A stretch of DNA of 47,018 nucleotides from Clostridia bacterium (GTDB lineage: Bacteria; Bacillota; Clostridia; Oscillospirales; Acutalibacteraceae), in contig JAFQKX010000067.1 in NCBI GenBank assembly GCA_017414705.1, positions 1 through 47,018 on the forward strand, written 5' to 3'. The notes beneath the pieces were generated by a model. The model saw nothing but the letters and a program-made list of their open reading frames with translations, was not told where the DNA came from and made no database searches. Position 1 is the stretch's first letter, and each line of letters begins with the position of its first letter. Positions 34,167 through 41,978 of this stretch are shown here, in pieces. The translations under genes were made by a program, and so were the position numbers.

Positions 34167-35027
34167 ATGCCGTACCGCACCGATCTTGCGCTGGACGAAG
34201 CCGAGCATATCAGCGGCCAGCTTGAGGGCATTAAAAAAGAGGAATTATCGTTTGACGGGGTGCGCATCACCCGCATCAAGGTGCACAGTCAAGCGGGCGC
34301 TGCACAGTTAAACAAGCCGATGGGGCATTACGTGACGGTGGAGACAGCTCCGTTGACGGGGTACGTGGATCACGACGGTGCGGCGCAGATCGCACTGACC
34401 AAGGAGCTGACCGACCTGCTTCCCGCCGAAGGCGCGGTGTTGGTGGCAGGGTTGGGCAATCCCGCGATTACGCCGGACGCGTTGGGCCCGCAGGTGGCGC
34501 AGCATATTCTTGCCTCGCGGCATCTCAGCGGCGAGCTGACCCGCAGCGTCGGCTTGGGTGAGCTGCGCGGTGTTTCGGCGGTGGCGACGGGAGTGCTGGG
34601 CAAGACCGGCATCGAGACCGGCGAGCTGCTGTGCGGCTTGGTGCGGCAGATCTCCCCTGCTGCCGTCGTGGTGGTGGACGCGCTTGCCAGCACCTCGCTG
34701 CAGCGGTTGGGACGAACGGTACAGATCACCGACACCGGTATCGTCCCCGGCTCGGGCGTCGGCAATGCACGCCGCGAGATCAGTCAAAAAACATTGGGCG
34801 TGCCGGTCATTGCGGTGGGGGTGCCGACGGTAGTGGACGCCGCCACCATGACGCTGGAGCTGACGGGGCAGGAGGTGCAGCAGGGACATCATTCGGCAGG
34901 TATGATGGTAACACCGCGCGAGATCGACACCATGATCCAAAACGCGGCAAAGCTGGTGGCGCTTTCTCTCAACCGTGCGCTGCACCCCACCGTCAGCACC
35001 GAGGATCTGATGGCTCTTGTGGGGTAA
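34167..35027 (+). CDS. gpr: Spore germination protease GPR
   Basis: Degrades small acid-soluble DNA-binding proteins when spores germinate; made as an inactive zymogen in the forespore. The 286-residue protein shows the N-terminal RTDLALDEAE, VLVAGLGNPAITPDALGP, VDALASTSLQRLGRTVQITDTGIVPGSGVGN, and IAVGVPTVVDA. GAAAGAGG precedes the ATG. It is slightly shorter than the B. subtilis enzyme. Its presence argues that the organism can form spores or descends from spore formers. Confidence 0.97.
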   Translation: MPYRTDLALDEAEHISGQLEGIKKEELSFDGVRITRIKVHSQAGAAQLNKPMGHYVTVETAPLTGYVDHDGAAQIALTKELTDLLPAEGAVLVAGLGNPAITPDALGPQVAQHILASRHLSGELTRSVGLGELRGVSAVATGVLGKTGIETGELLCGLVRQISPAAVVVVDALASTSLQRLGRTVQITDTGIVPGSGVGNARREISQKTLGVPVIAVGVPTVVDAATMTLELTGQEVQQGHHSAGMMVTPREIDTMIQNAAKLVALSLNRALHPTVSTEDLMALVG

Positions 35028-35382
35028 GAAGAAGCTCGGCGCCCCGCGCCGTGCCGTTCGGGAAGCAACGCTGCGGCAAAAGGCGGCGGCGTTTTTGCAC
35101 GCCTTTTGCGTGACGATGTTTATCCTGCTGTGCGTGTTATGCCTGCTGCTGATGATCGCCAAGGCCGACACCGCCACCCGTGCGGTGGGCTTTGCAGATG
35201 AAACGCCCGCCTTTTGGGCAAAATTTGACGGGCAGGATATCACGATCAAATATTTCGGCGCGCAGGTTCACATTCCGCTGCAAAAAATAACCGACGCAAT
35301 CAACACCGCCAAGGCTTTTTGCTATCATCTGCTGCCGCCCGAGCTGCGTGCGCTGTGGGAGCAGATGACTGCAATGGAATAA
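35017..35382 (+). CDS. Small single-helix membrane protein after gpr
   Basis: A 121-residue protein with a basic N-terminus, one hydrophobic helix (about residues 28-48) and an outer C-terminal segment. The start is probably TTG at 35017, overlapping the gpr stop by 11 nt, so translation would be coupled to gpr. No family is recognised. spoIIP often follows gpr in Firmicutes, but this protein is far too short and lacks SpoIIP motifs. A sporulation role is only a guess from position. Confidence 0.6.
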   Translation: MWGKKKLGAPRRAVREATLRQKAAAFLHAFCVTMFILLCVLCLLLMIAKADTATRAVGFADETPAFWAKFDGQDITIKYFGAQVHIPLQKITDAINTAKAFCYHLLPPELRALWEQMTAME

Positions 35383-35386
35383 AACA

Positions 35387-35424
35387 AAACCGTTCTGAAT
35401 ACAAAGATTCGGAACGGTTTTTTT
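35387..35424. terminator. Terminator between gpr operon and SDR gene
   Basis: A 14-bp stem (35387-35400 with 35407-35420, one G-U pair) with a 6-nt loop, followed by a T-run on the plus strand. It lies between converging genes. Confidence 0.9.
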
Positions 35425-35436
35425 ATTTTCTGTCCT

Positions 35437-36165
35437 TTAGCGAGCGAAGGCGCCGTCTACACCCAAGATCTGGGCGGTGATGAAGGACGCCGCGGGCGAG
35501 CAGAGAAAGCCGACGGCGTTTGCCACGTCCTCCGGCGTGCCGAGTCTGCCCAGCGGGGTCTGCTCGGCAAGCTCCTGCAGCGTCGCCTCGTCATAGCGAT
35601 CGAGCATGGGGGTACGAATAACACCGGGAGACACGGCGTTGACGCGGATGCCGCTGGGGCCAAGCTCCTTGGCAAGTGCCTTGGTCAGTCCGATGACTCC
35701 CGCCTTGGCGGCGGAGTAGTGTACCTCGCAGGAGGCGCCCACCTCGCCCCAAATAGAAGTAATATTGACGATAACGCCCTGCTGCTTGGGCAGCATGCTT
35801 TCCAGCGCGGCGCGAATGCAGCGCTGTGCGCCGTTCAGATTGACCTCGAATACCTCGGCGGCAGTAATATCATCGACGTCCTGAAACAGTCCGTCGCAGG
35901 CAAGTCCTGCGTTATTGATCAGCACGTCGGCTCCGCCCAGCTCGCGCACGGCGGCAAAGGCATCCTTCACCGAAGCGGGATCGGTCACGTCCAACGGCAG
36001 GGCAAAGGCTTCTCGCCCCTGCGCGCGCAGCTCGTTTTGTAATTGCTCGGCGGCATCCTTGGAATGGGCGTAGCCCAAAAAGACCCGCTCGCCCGCTGCA
36101 GCAAAGAGGCGGCTGACGGCGCTGCCGATTCCGCCGGCGGCACCGGTAATGACAATATTTCTCAT
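35437..36165 (-). CDS. Short-chain dehydrogenase/reductase (FabG/YmfI-like)
   Basis: NAD(P)-dependent reductase of 242 residues. Motifs: TGAAGGIGSAV (cofactor), NNAG, catalytic Ser in NITSIWGEVG, YSAAK (Tyr/Lys) and SPGVIRTPM. Candidate roles are 3-oxoacyl-ACP reductase or the EF-P 5-aminopentanone reductase (YmfI) of B. subtilis. No fatty acid synthesis genes are near. The presence of an EF-P with K32 in this genome makes the YmfI role possible. It follows mnmE by 12 nt and is probably in the same operon. Confidence 0.88.
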   Translation of the reverse strand: MRNIVITGAAGGIGSAVSRLFAAAGERVFLGYAHSKDAAEQLQNELRAQGREAFALPLDVTDPASVKDAFAAVRELGGADVLINNAGLACDGLFQDVDDITAAEVFEVNLNGAQRCIRAALESMLPKQQGVIVNITSIWGEVGASCEVHYSAAKAGVIGLTKALAKELGPSGIRVNAVSPGVIRTPMLDRYDEATLQELAEQTPLGRLGTPEDVANAVGFLCSPAASFITAQILGVDGAFAR

Positions 36166-36177
36166 AATTTCCTCCGT

Positions 36178-37542
36178 TTATTTGCCCACGCAGAAGCTGG
36201 CAAAGATCTCCTGTACCACGCGCTCGCTCACCCGCTCACCCGAGAGGGAAAGCATGGCAGCAATGGCATCGTCGACACAGACCCCCACGGCATCCAGCGT
36301 CATACCGCATTGCAGCGCATCCAAGCCCTGCAGAAGCGCATCGCGGGCTGCACGGGCGCAGTCAAGCTGTCGGGCGGTGGTCAGCAGCCCCGCGGCAGGA
36401 TCCAGCGCGGCGGTGCCCAGCAGCGAGGTGACGGCGTTTTGCAGCTGCTCCAAGCCGTCGCCCTCTTTGGCGCTGATGCTGACCGTTTGGCAAAAATACG
36501 GTTCCAGCAGGGCGGCGTCAAACCGTGCGGGCAGGTCGGATTTATTGATGATGCAAACGGCGTTGCGCCCTTTGCATTGCTCGGCAAGGCAAAGATCCTC
36601 GTCCTCCAAGGAATTGCTTTGATCAAATACGGCAAAGACGAGCGACGCCTGCTGCAATCGCTCCTTGGCACGCGCAACGCCGATCTGTTCCACCTCGTCG
36701 GCGGTTTCGTGAATCCCTGCGGTGTCGCTCAAGCGCAACAGCACACCCGCAAACGAAACGGTCTCCTCCACCACGTCGCGGGTGGTACCTGCGATCTGTG
36801 TGACGATGGAGCGCTCCTCCCCCGCCAACAGATTCATCAGAGTGGATTTTCCCACGTTGGGGCGTCCGACGATGGCGGTGGGGATGCCTTGGGTAAACGC
36901 CTTGCCCGATTCGGACTGACACAACAGGTCTTCCACCTTTTGCAGCGCGGCATACAAGGACTGCTCTAAATCTCCGCCGTCCACGGCAGGAACGTCGTCC
37001 TCGGGATAATCCGTCCAGGCTGCCAACGCAGCGGCGGCGTGAGTGAGATCCTGCGTGACGGCGGCAATGCGCTGCGCGGTTTTTCCGCTAAGGGCTGCCT
37101 GCGAGGCGCGGGCGGCATTTTTTCCCTGCGCACCGATGATACCCATAACGGCTTCTGCCTGCGTCAACGAGATGCGTCCGTTCAAAAAGGCACGTTTGGT
37201 AAATTCTCCCGCCTCGGCGGCGCGCGCACCTGCCTGCAAGACCGCCTGCAGCACGCGCGAGGTCACCACCAGACCGCCGTGGCAGTCCAGCTCAATGACG
37301 TCCTCTCCGGTGTAGGAATGCGGCGCGGCAAACACCAACGCGACCACCTCGTCAATGGTCTCGCCGTCCTGCACGGCATGGCCGTAACGCATGGTATAGC
37401 CTGCCGATTGCGACAGCGGCTTGCCGTTTTTGGCGCGGAATACGCGGTCGGCAACGGCACGGGCATCCGGTCCCGAAATGCGCACTACACCCAACGCACC
37501 GGGGGCTTGGGCGGTGGCAATGGCGGCAATGGTATCAGTCAT
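36178..37542 (-). CDS. mnmE: tRNA-modifying GTPase MnmE
   Basis: With MnmG makes the cmnm5U modification at the wobble uridine of several tRNAs. 454 residues: N-terminal folate-binding domain (IAAIATAQAPGALGVVRISG), central helical part, and an inserted G domain with GRPNVGKSTLMN, AGTTRD, DTAGIHE and NKSD. The C-terminal FCVGK carries the conserved cysteine. GGAGAG precedes the ATG. mnmG is not in the window; the usual jag-mnmE-mnmG order is not kept here. Confidence 0.97.
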   Translation of the reverse strand: MTDTIAAIATAQAPGALGVVRISGPDARAVADRVFRAKNGKPLSQSAGYTMRYGHAVQDGETIDEVVALVFAAPHSYTGEDVIELDCHGGLVVTSRVLQAVLQAGARAAEAGEFTKRAFLNGRISLTQAEAVMGIIGAQGKNAARASQAALSGKTAQRIAAVTQDLTHAAAALAAWTDYPEDDVPAVDGGDLEQSLYAALQKVEDLLCQSESGKAFTQGIPTAIVGRPNVGKSTLMNLLAGEERSIVTQIAGTTRDVVEETVSFAGVLLRLSDTAGIHETADEVEQIGVARAKERLQQASLVFAVFDQSNSLEDEDLCLAEQCKGRNAVCIINKSDLPARFDAALLEPYFCQTVSISAKEGDGLEQLQNAVTSLLGTAALDPAAGLLTTARQLDCARAARDALLQGLDALQCGMTLDAVGVCVDDAIAAMLSLSGERVSERVVQEIFASFCVGK

Positions 37543-38137
37543 CGCTTTTCTCTCCGTTGAGCTCGTCCAGCGTCAGCGAATAGGCAGGGATGAATTCCTG
37601 CAGGAAATCCTGCACCACCGGCAGCTGCAGCTGCTGCAGACTGCGGCGAGTGCTTTCCTCTGCGCTGGTAAATTCGGTATTGCCCATGCGGCGCTCCTCG
37701 ATGCATTTGATGAGGGCGGAGAGCTTGTCCGCTGCCTTGAGGATCGGCTTGAGCGCGTCATCCTCCCCTGCAGGGGCAAGGACGGCCTCGTAATCGGCGC
37801 GCAGCTCCTCGGGCAGCATATTAAGCAGGTCGCTGCGTGCTGAAGATTCCACGGCGCGATAGGCGTTTTTGATATCGGGATTGAAATATTTGACGGGGGT
37901 GGGCAGATCGCCGGTGATGATCTCCCCGCAATCGTGATAGATTGCCAACAAAGCAGCGCGCTCGGCATCGTACTGCGTGCCGTAGCGGCGATTGGACAGC
38001 AGGCACAGCGCGTGCGCCAGCATGGCCGTCTCCAACGAATGCGCCGACAGGCTCTCCTTGGCAGTATTGCGCATCAGCGCCCAGCGGTCAATATATTTCA
38101 TGCGTGCCATCATGGCAAAAAAAGCGTTATTGGACAC
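37535..38137 (-). CDS. YfbR-like 5'-deoxynucleotidase (HD domain)
   Basis: HD-domain phosphohydrolase of about 200 residues expected to dephosphorylate deoxynucleoside monophosphates. Shown by FFAMMARMKYIDRWALMRN, EHSL-like AHSLETAMLAHAL, IYHDCGEIITGDLPTPVKYF and AADKLSALIKCIEE. The start is a GTG, at 38137 or 38146; AAAAGGA lies just upstream of both. It overlaps mnmE by 8 nt and probably heads the mnmE-SDR transcript. Confidence 0.87.
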   Translation of the reverse strand: MSNNAFFAMMARMKYIDRWALMRNTAKESLSAHSLETAMLAHALCLLSNRRYGTQYDAERAALLAIYHDCGEIITGDLPTPVKYFNPDIKNAYRAVESSARSDLLNMLPEELRADYEAVLAPAGEDDALKPILKAADKLSALIKCIEERRMGNTEFTSAEESTRRSLQQLQLPVVQDFLQEFIPAYSLTLDELNGEKSDD

Positions 38138-38252
38138 AGCGTTCACGATCCTTTTTTCAAAGATTGCTTTTATTATATCAGTTTCCGTGCCCGCGCACAA
38201 CTGCAAAGTGAAATTTTTTGCGGTTTATTTTTGCTTTTTCCTTGTGAAAGAA

Positions 38253-38281
38253 TTGACAGAATCCGCCAAAGGGAGTATAAT
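38253..38281 (+). promoter_or_regulatory. Perfect consensus sigma-A promoter
   Basis: TTGACA (38253-38258), 17 nt, TATAAT (38276-38281). Both boxes and spacing are ideal. It drives the dehydrogenase-aldolase operon with an untranslated leader of about 80 nt that contains the small palindrome TGACCGTGTGTCA. Confidence 0.9.
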
Positions 38282-38366
38282 TATCCGTGTATGGCATGAC
38301 CGTGTGTCACAACAGGCGTTTGTTAGGAGCACCGGTCAAACAAGTAATTTACGGAGGTATCAGCGT

Positions 38367-39632
38367 ATGAAAACCAAAGCCGTTCGCATCTACGGCGCCA
38401 ACGACCTGCGGCTGGAGGAATTTGAACTGCCCGCCATCAAGGACGACGAGATCCTGGCCAAGGTCATTTCCGACAGCATCTGTATGTCCAGCTACAAGGC
38501 TGCCATTCAGGGCCCCAATCACAAGCGTGTTCCCAACGACGTTGCCGAGCACCCCACCATCATCGGCCACGAGTTCTGCGGCGAGATCATAGAGGTCGGC
38601 AGCAAATGGAGCAGTCAATTCAAGCCGGGCGATAAATTCGTGATCCAGCCCGCGCTCAGCGATCCCAAAAACGTTTATGCCGCACCCGGCTACTCCTTTG
38701 AATACATCGGCGGCGATGCAACCTACGTCGTCATCCCCGCCATCGTCATGGAGCGCGACTGCCTGCTGCCCTACAACGGGGATGCCTTTTTCTACGGCTC
38801 GGTTGCCGAGCCGGTCTCCTGTATCATCGGCGGCTTCCACGTCAACTATCATACCACCGCCGGCACCTACGTGCACGATATGGGCATCAAGGAGGGCGGA
38901 AAAATGGCGTTGCTCGCCGGCGTAGGCCCCATGGGTCTCGGCGCCATCGACTATGCCATTCACTGTGACCGCAAGCCGGGTATGCTGGTGGTCACCGATA
39001 TCGACGAGGCCAGACTCGCCCGCGCCGCTTCCATCTACACGGTAGAAGAAGCCGCCAAGAACGGCGTCAAGCTGATCTACCTCAACACCGGCAAGAGCGA
39101 GGATGCGGTAGCCGAGCTGATGGCGCTGACCGACGGCACCGGCTACGACGACGTTTACGTCTACGCTCCCGTCAAGGCGGTCGTGGAGCAAGGAAGCGCG
39201 ATCTTGGGCTACGACGGCTGCCTCAACTTCTTTGCAGGCCCGACCAATCCCCAATTCTCAGCAGAATTCAACTTCTACAACGTACATTACAACTTCACCC
39301 ACGTTGCAGGTAACTCGGGCGGCAACAACGAGGACCTGAAGGAAACGGTACAGATGATGTCCGAGGGACGCATCAATCCTGCTGCCATGATCACCCATAT
39401 CGGCGGTCTGGACAGCGTAGTGGACAGCGTTTTGAATCTGCCCAAGATCCCCGGCGGCAAGAAGCTGACCTACACCCAGATCTCCATGCCGTTGACCGCC
39501 ATTGCCGATCTGGAAAAGCTGGGCGAGACCGATCCCATCTGCAAGAAGCTTGCCGAGATCGTAGCAGGCAACAACGGTCTGTGGTGTGCCGAGGCAGAAA
39601 AATATCTGCTGGCAAACGCCAAATCCATCTGA
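38367..39632 (+). CDS. Zinc-binding MDR dehydrogenase, sorbose-1-phosphate reductase-like
   Basis: Medium-chain dehydrogenase of 421 residues. Zinc-site region: SICMSSYKAA and IIGHEFCGEIIEVG; cofactor-binding LLAGVGPMGLGAIDYAI; then VVTDIDEARLARA. The N-terminal KAVRIYGANDLRLEEFELP and overall length agree with enzymes annotated as L-sorbose 1-phosphate reductase (SorE-like). Substrate is uncertain; no sorbose PTS is in the window. GGAGGT lies 8 nt before the ATG at 38367; the long upstream open frame is not used. It is followed after 38 nt by a transaldolase-like gene. The perfect promoter and codon use suggest strong expression. Confidence 0.85.
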   Translation: MKTKAVRIYGANDLRLEEFELPAIKDDEILAKVISDSICMSSYKAAIQGPNHKRVPNDVAEHPTIIGHEFCGEIIEVGSKWSSQFKPGDKFVIQPALSDPKNVYAAPGYSFEYIGGDATYVVIPAIVMERDCLLPYNGDAFFYGSVAEPVSCIIGGFHVNYHTTAGTYVHDMGIKEGGKMALLAGVGPMGLGAIDYAIHCDRKPGMLVVTDIDEARLARAASIYTVEEAAKNGVKLIYLNTGKSEDAVAELMALTDGTGYDDVYVYAPVKAVVEQGSAILGYDGCLNFFAGPTNPQFSAEFNFYNVHYNFTHVAGNSGGNNEDLKETVQMMSEGRINPAAMITHIGGLDSVVDSVLNLPKIPGGKKLTYTQISMPLTAIADLEKLGETDPICKKLAEIVAGNNGLWCAEAEKYLLANAKSI

Positions 39633-39670
39633 GTCATTTATTCACTTTCACATAACAGGAGGAAGTTATC

Positions 39671-40318
39671 ATGAAAATCTTTTTGGACAGTGCAAACATT
39701 AACGACATCAAGAAATTCTACTCCATGGGTGCAATTTCGGGTGTCACCACCAACCCCTCGATCATCTCCAGAGAGAACCGCAAGTTCGAGGACATCCTCA
39801 ACGACATCACTCTGATCATGGTCGATGGCCCCGTTTTTGCCGAGGTTCTGGCTTTGGATGCTGACGGCATGATCGAGGAAGGCCGCGCTCTGGCAAAGAA
39901 GAGCCCTAACATCGTGGTCAAGATCCCTGCCATTCCCGAGGGTCTGAAGGCTGTTAAGACGCTGGCTGCCGAGGGCATCACCGTTTGCGTGACCGTCGTT
40001 TACTCCGCCACGCAGGCCATTCTGGCTGCCAATGCCGGTGCTTCTTACGTTGCTCCCTTCGTCGGCCGTCTGGACGACATCGGTGAGAACGGTCTGAATC
40101 TGGCTGCCGATATTCGTGAGATCTTCGACGCTCAGGGCATCACCACCAAGATCATCGCCGCCTCCGTGCGTCATCCGGTGCACGTCACCGAGCTTGCCCG
40201 TATGGGCGTTGACGTTGCCACCATGCCCGGCAAGGTCATCGATCAGATGGCTACCAACCCCAACACGCAGAGAGCCGTCGAGGGCTTCCTGAAGGATTGG
40301 GAAAAGGTTCCCAAATAA
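39671..40318 (+). CDS. Transaldolase / fructose-6-phosphate aldolase family
   Basis: Class I aldolase of 215 residues, the short TalC/FSA form. The Schiff-base lysine is in NIVVKIP. Other family segments: MKIFLDSANINDIKK, GVTTNPSII, YVAPFVGRLDDIG, ASVRHPVHV and TMPGKVIDQM. Sequence cannot separate transaldolase from FSA activity. AGGAGGAAG precedes the ATG. Codons such as GGT, GTT and GCT are favoured more than in the neighbours, a sign of high expression. It shares a transcript with the dehydrogenase gene and ends at a strong terminator. Confidence 0.95.
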   Translation: MKIFLDSANINDIKKFYSMGAISGVTTNPSIISRENRKFEDILNDITLIMVDGPVFAEVLALDADGMIEEGRALAKKSPNIVVKIPAIPEGLKAVKTLAAEGITVCVTVVYSATQAILAANAGASYVAPFVGRLDDIGENGLNLAADIREIFDAQGITTKIIAASVRHPVHVTELARMGVDVATMPGKVIDQMATNPNTQRAVEGFLKDWEKVPK

Positions 40319-40337
40319 GCCGTCCGTACAACAACGC

Positions 40338-40371
40338 AAAAGCCGACAGTCAACCGACTGTCGGCTTTTTC
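40338..40371. terminator. Terminator between the aldolase and MscS genes
   Basis: A 14-bp perfect stem (40338-40351 with 40356-40369, core GCCGACAGTC) with an AACC loop. A- and T-runs flank it, so it serves both converging genes. Confidence 0.93.
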
Positions 40372-40384
40372 TTTGGCGCTTGTA

Positions 40385-41212
40385 TTATTTCATATGCACG
40401 TCGATCTGCTGATACGGAACCTCGATGCCTGCGGCGTCAAAATCGCGCTTGATGCGCTCGGTCAGGTCAAAATGCACCGTCCAATAATCGGCATTTTTGC
40501 ACCACACGCGCAGCACGAAATCCAGAGAATTGGCGGCAGGCTGACTGAAGCGGCAAAACGGCTCGGCAGGCTCACGCAGCACTAACTCATGCTCATTGGC
40601 GGCCTTCAGCAACAGATCGGTGACCTGCGTGAGATCGCTGCCGTACGCCACCGAAACAGTCAGATCCACACGGCGGGTCTCCTCGGCGGAGTAATCCACG
40701 ATGGCGGAGTTCATCAGGTTGCCGTTGGGCAGCGTAACGATCTTATTGTCGGGTGTTTTGAGCACGGTGTACAGCACCGAGATCTCGTGCACCGTGCCGG
40801 TATAGCCCTGTGCTTCGATAAAATCGCCCACCTTGAAGGGGCGGAAGATCAGCAGCATAATACCGCCTGCGAAGTTCGACAGCGAGCCCTGCAGTGACAA
40901 TGCAACGGCAGCACCTGCGGTGGCAAGCACCGTGACGAAGGATGCCATCGGCACGCCCATGATCAGCAGCGAGGTCACCACCACCAAAGCGTTGAGCACG
41001 ACGGCCAACAGACTGCCCAAAAAGGTCTGCACGCCCGCATCCATGCGTTGCATACCCTTGGAGCGTTTCATACGTTTGATAAGCCATTTGACCAGCTTGA
41101 TTCCGATGAACAACACGGCCAATGCCGTGAGCAGCTTAACACCGAGACTGGTACCGAGTTCGATCAGTTTGTTGAGCAGACCTTGCCAATTGAAGACTGC
41201 AAGTTGGATCAT
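40385..41212 (-). CDS. MscS-family mechanosensitive channel
   Basis: Small-conductance channel of 275 residues that releases solutes on hypo-osmotic shock. Three hydrophobic segments near residues 22-46, 70-90 and 92-122 are seen, the last being the Gly/Ala-rich pore helix (VLATAGAAVALSLQGSLSNFAGGI). It is followed by FRPFKVGDFI and the beta domain with LPNGNLMNSAIVDYS. Length matches E. coli MscS. nth is immediately upstream. Confidence 0.94.
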   Translation of the reverse strand: MIQLAVFNWQGLLNKLIELGTSLGVKLLTALAVLFIGIKLVKWLIKRMKRSKGMQRMDAGVQTFLGSLLAVVLNALVVVTSLLIMGVPMASFVTVLATAGAAVALSLQGSLSNFAGGIMLLIFRPFKVGDFIEAQGYTGTVHEISVLYTVLKTPDNKIVTLPNGNLMNSAIVDYSAEETRRVDLTVSVAYGSDLTQVTDLLLKAANEHELVLREPAEPFCRFSQPAANSLDFVLRVWCKNADYWTVHFDLTERIKRDFDAAGIEVPYQQIDVHMK

Positions 41213-41239
41213 AGTTGATTCCTCCGTTTGACGATAAAT

Positions 41240-41866
41240 TTATTGTTTTGATTTGCACAGCTCGCGCAAGGGACATTCGCTGCAGCGCGGTGCGCGTGCC
41301 GTACAAAATTCACGTCCGAACAACACGATGCGGTGACAAAAATCCGACGAACCCTCGGGGGTGAGCAGCTTTTTCATCTGCAGCTCTGCCTTGTAGGGAT
41401 CCTTGGTATCGGTCAATCCCAAACGAAGACAAATGCGCAGAAAATGCGTATCGGTCACCACGGCGGGCTGCCCGTAAACATCACCCATGATGAGATTGGC
41501 GGTCTTTCTGCCCACACCGGGCAGAGAAAGCAGGCCTTCCATGGTGTCAGGCACCTTGCCGTCAAACTCCGACAGAATTTTTTGACACAACGCCACCAGA
41601 TCGCGTGCCTTGGTCTTGTACAGACCGCAGGAGCGGATGTACTCCCCTACCTCCTCGGGGGTAGCGGCGGCAAACGCCTGTGCATCGGGAAACCGTGCAA
41701 ACAAGGCAGGCGTGACCAGATTGACCCGTGCGTCGGTGCATTGTGCCGACAGACGCGTGGCGATCAGCAGCTGCAGTGCATTGTCCGCCGTCAGCGAGCA
41801 GCGTGCATCGGGATATTGTTGTTGCAATGCCGCCTCACAGGCCGCGGCGCGTTGCTTTTTGGTCAT
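41240..41866 (-). CDS. nth: Endonuclease III
   Basis: DNA glycosylase/AP lyase removing oxidised pyrimidines. 208 residues with the helix-hairpin-helix LPGVGRKTANLIMGD (catalytic Lys) and VVTDTHFLRI (catalytic Asp). A [4Fe-4S] cluster at the C-terminus uses C-X6-C-X2-C-X5-C (CTARAPRCSECPLRELC). It precedes the MscS gene by 27 nt and may be cotranscribed. Confidence 0.96.
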   Translation of the reverse strand: MTKKQRAAACEAALQQQYPDARCSLTADNALQLLIATRLSAQCTDARVNLVTPALFARFPDAQAFAAATPEEVGEYIRSCGLYKTKARDLVALCQKILSEFDGKVPDTMEGLLSLPGVGRKTANLIMGDVYGQPAVVTDTHFLRICLRLGLTDTKDPYKAELQMKKLLTPEGSSDFCHRIVLFGREFCTARAPRCSECPLRELCKSKQ

Positions 41867-41978
41867 GGCATCCTCCGATTTTGCAGGTTTTCTTTATCAT
41901 ATCACACCGCTTCCCCCTTTTCAAGTGGCAAAAAATATGGTATACTGAATTTATGAGTATGTTTTGACGGAGGAATTT

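Noticed and set aside
38349..39254. 301-codon minus-strand frame opposite the dehydrogenase
   Set aside because: The plus strand has a perfect promoter, ribosome site and family motifs.
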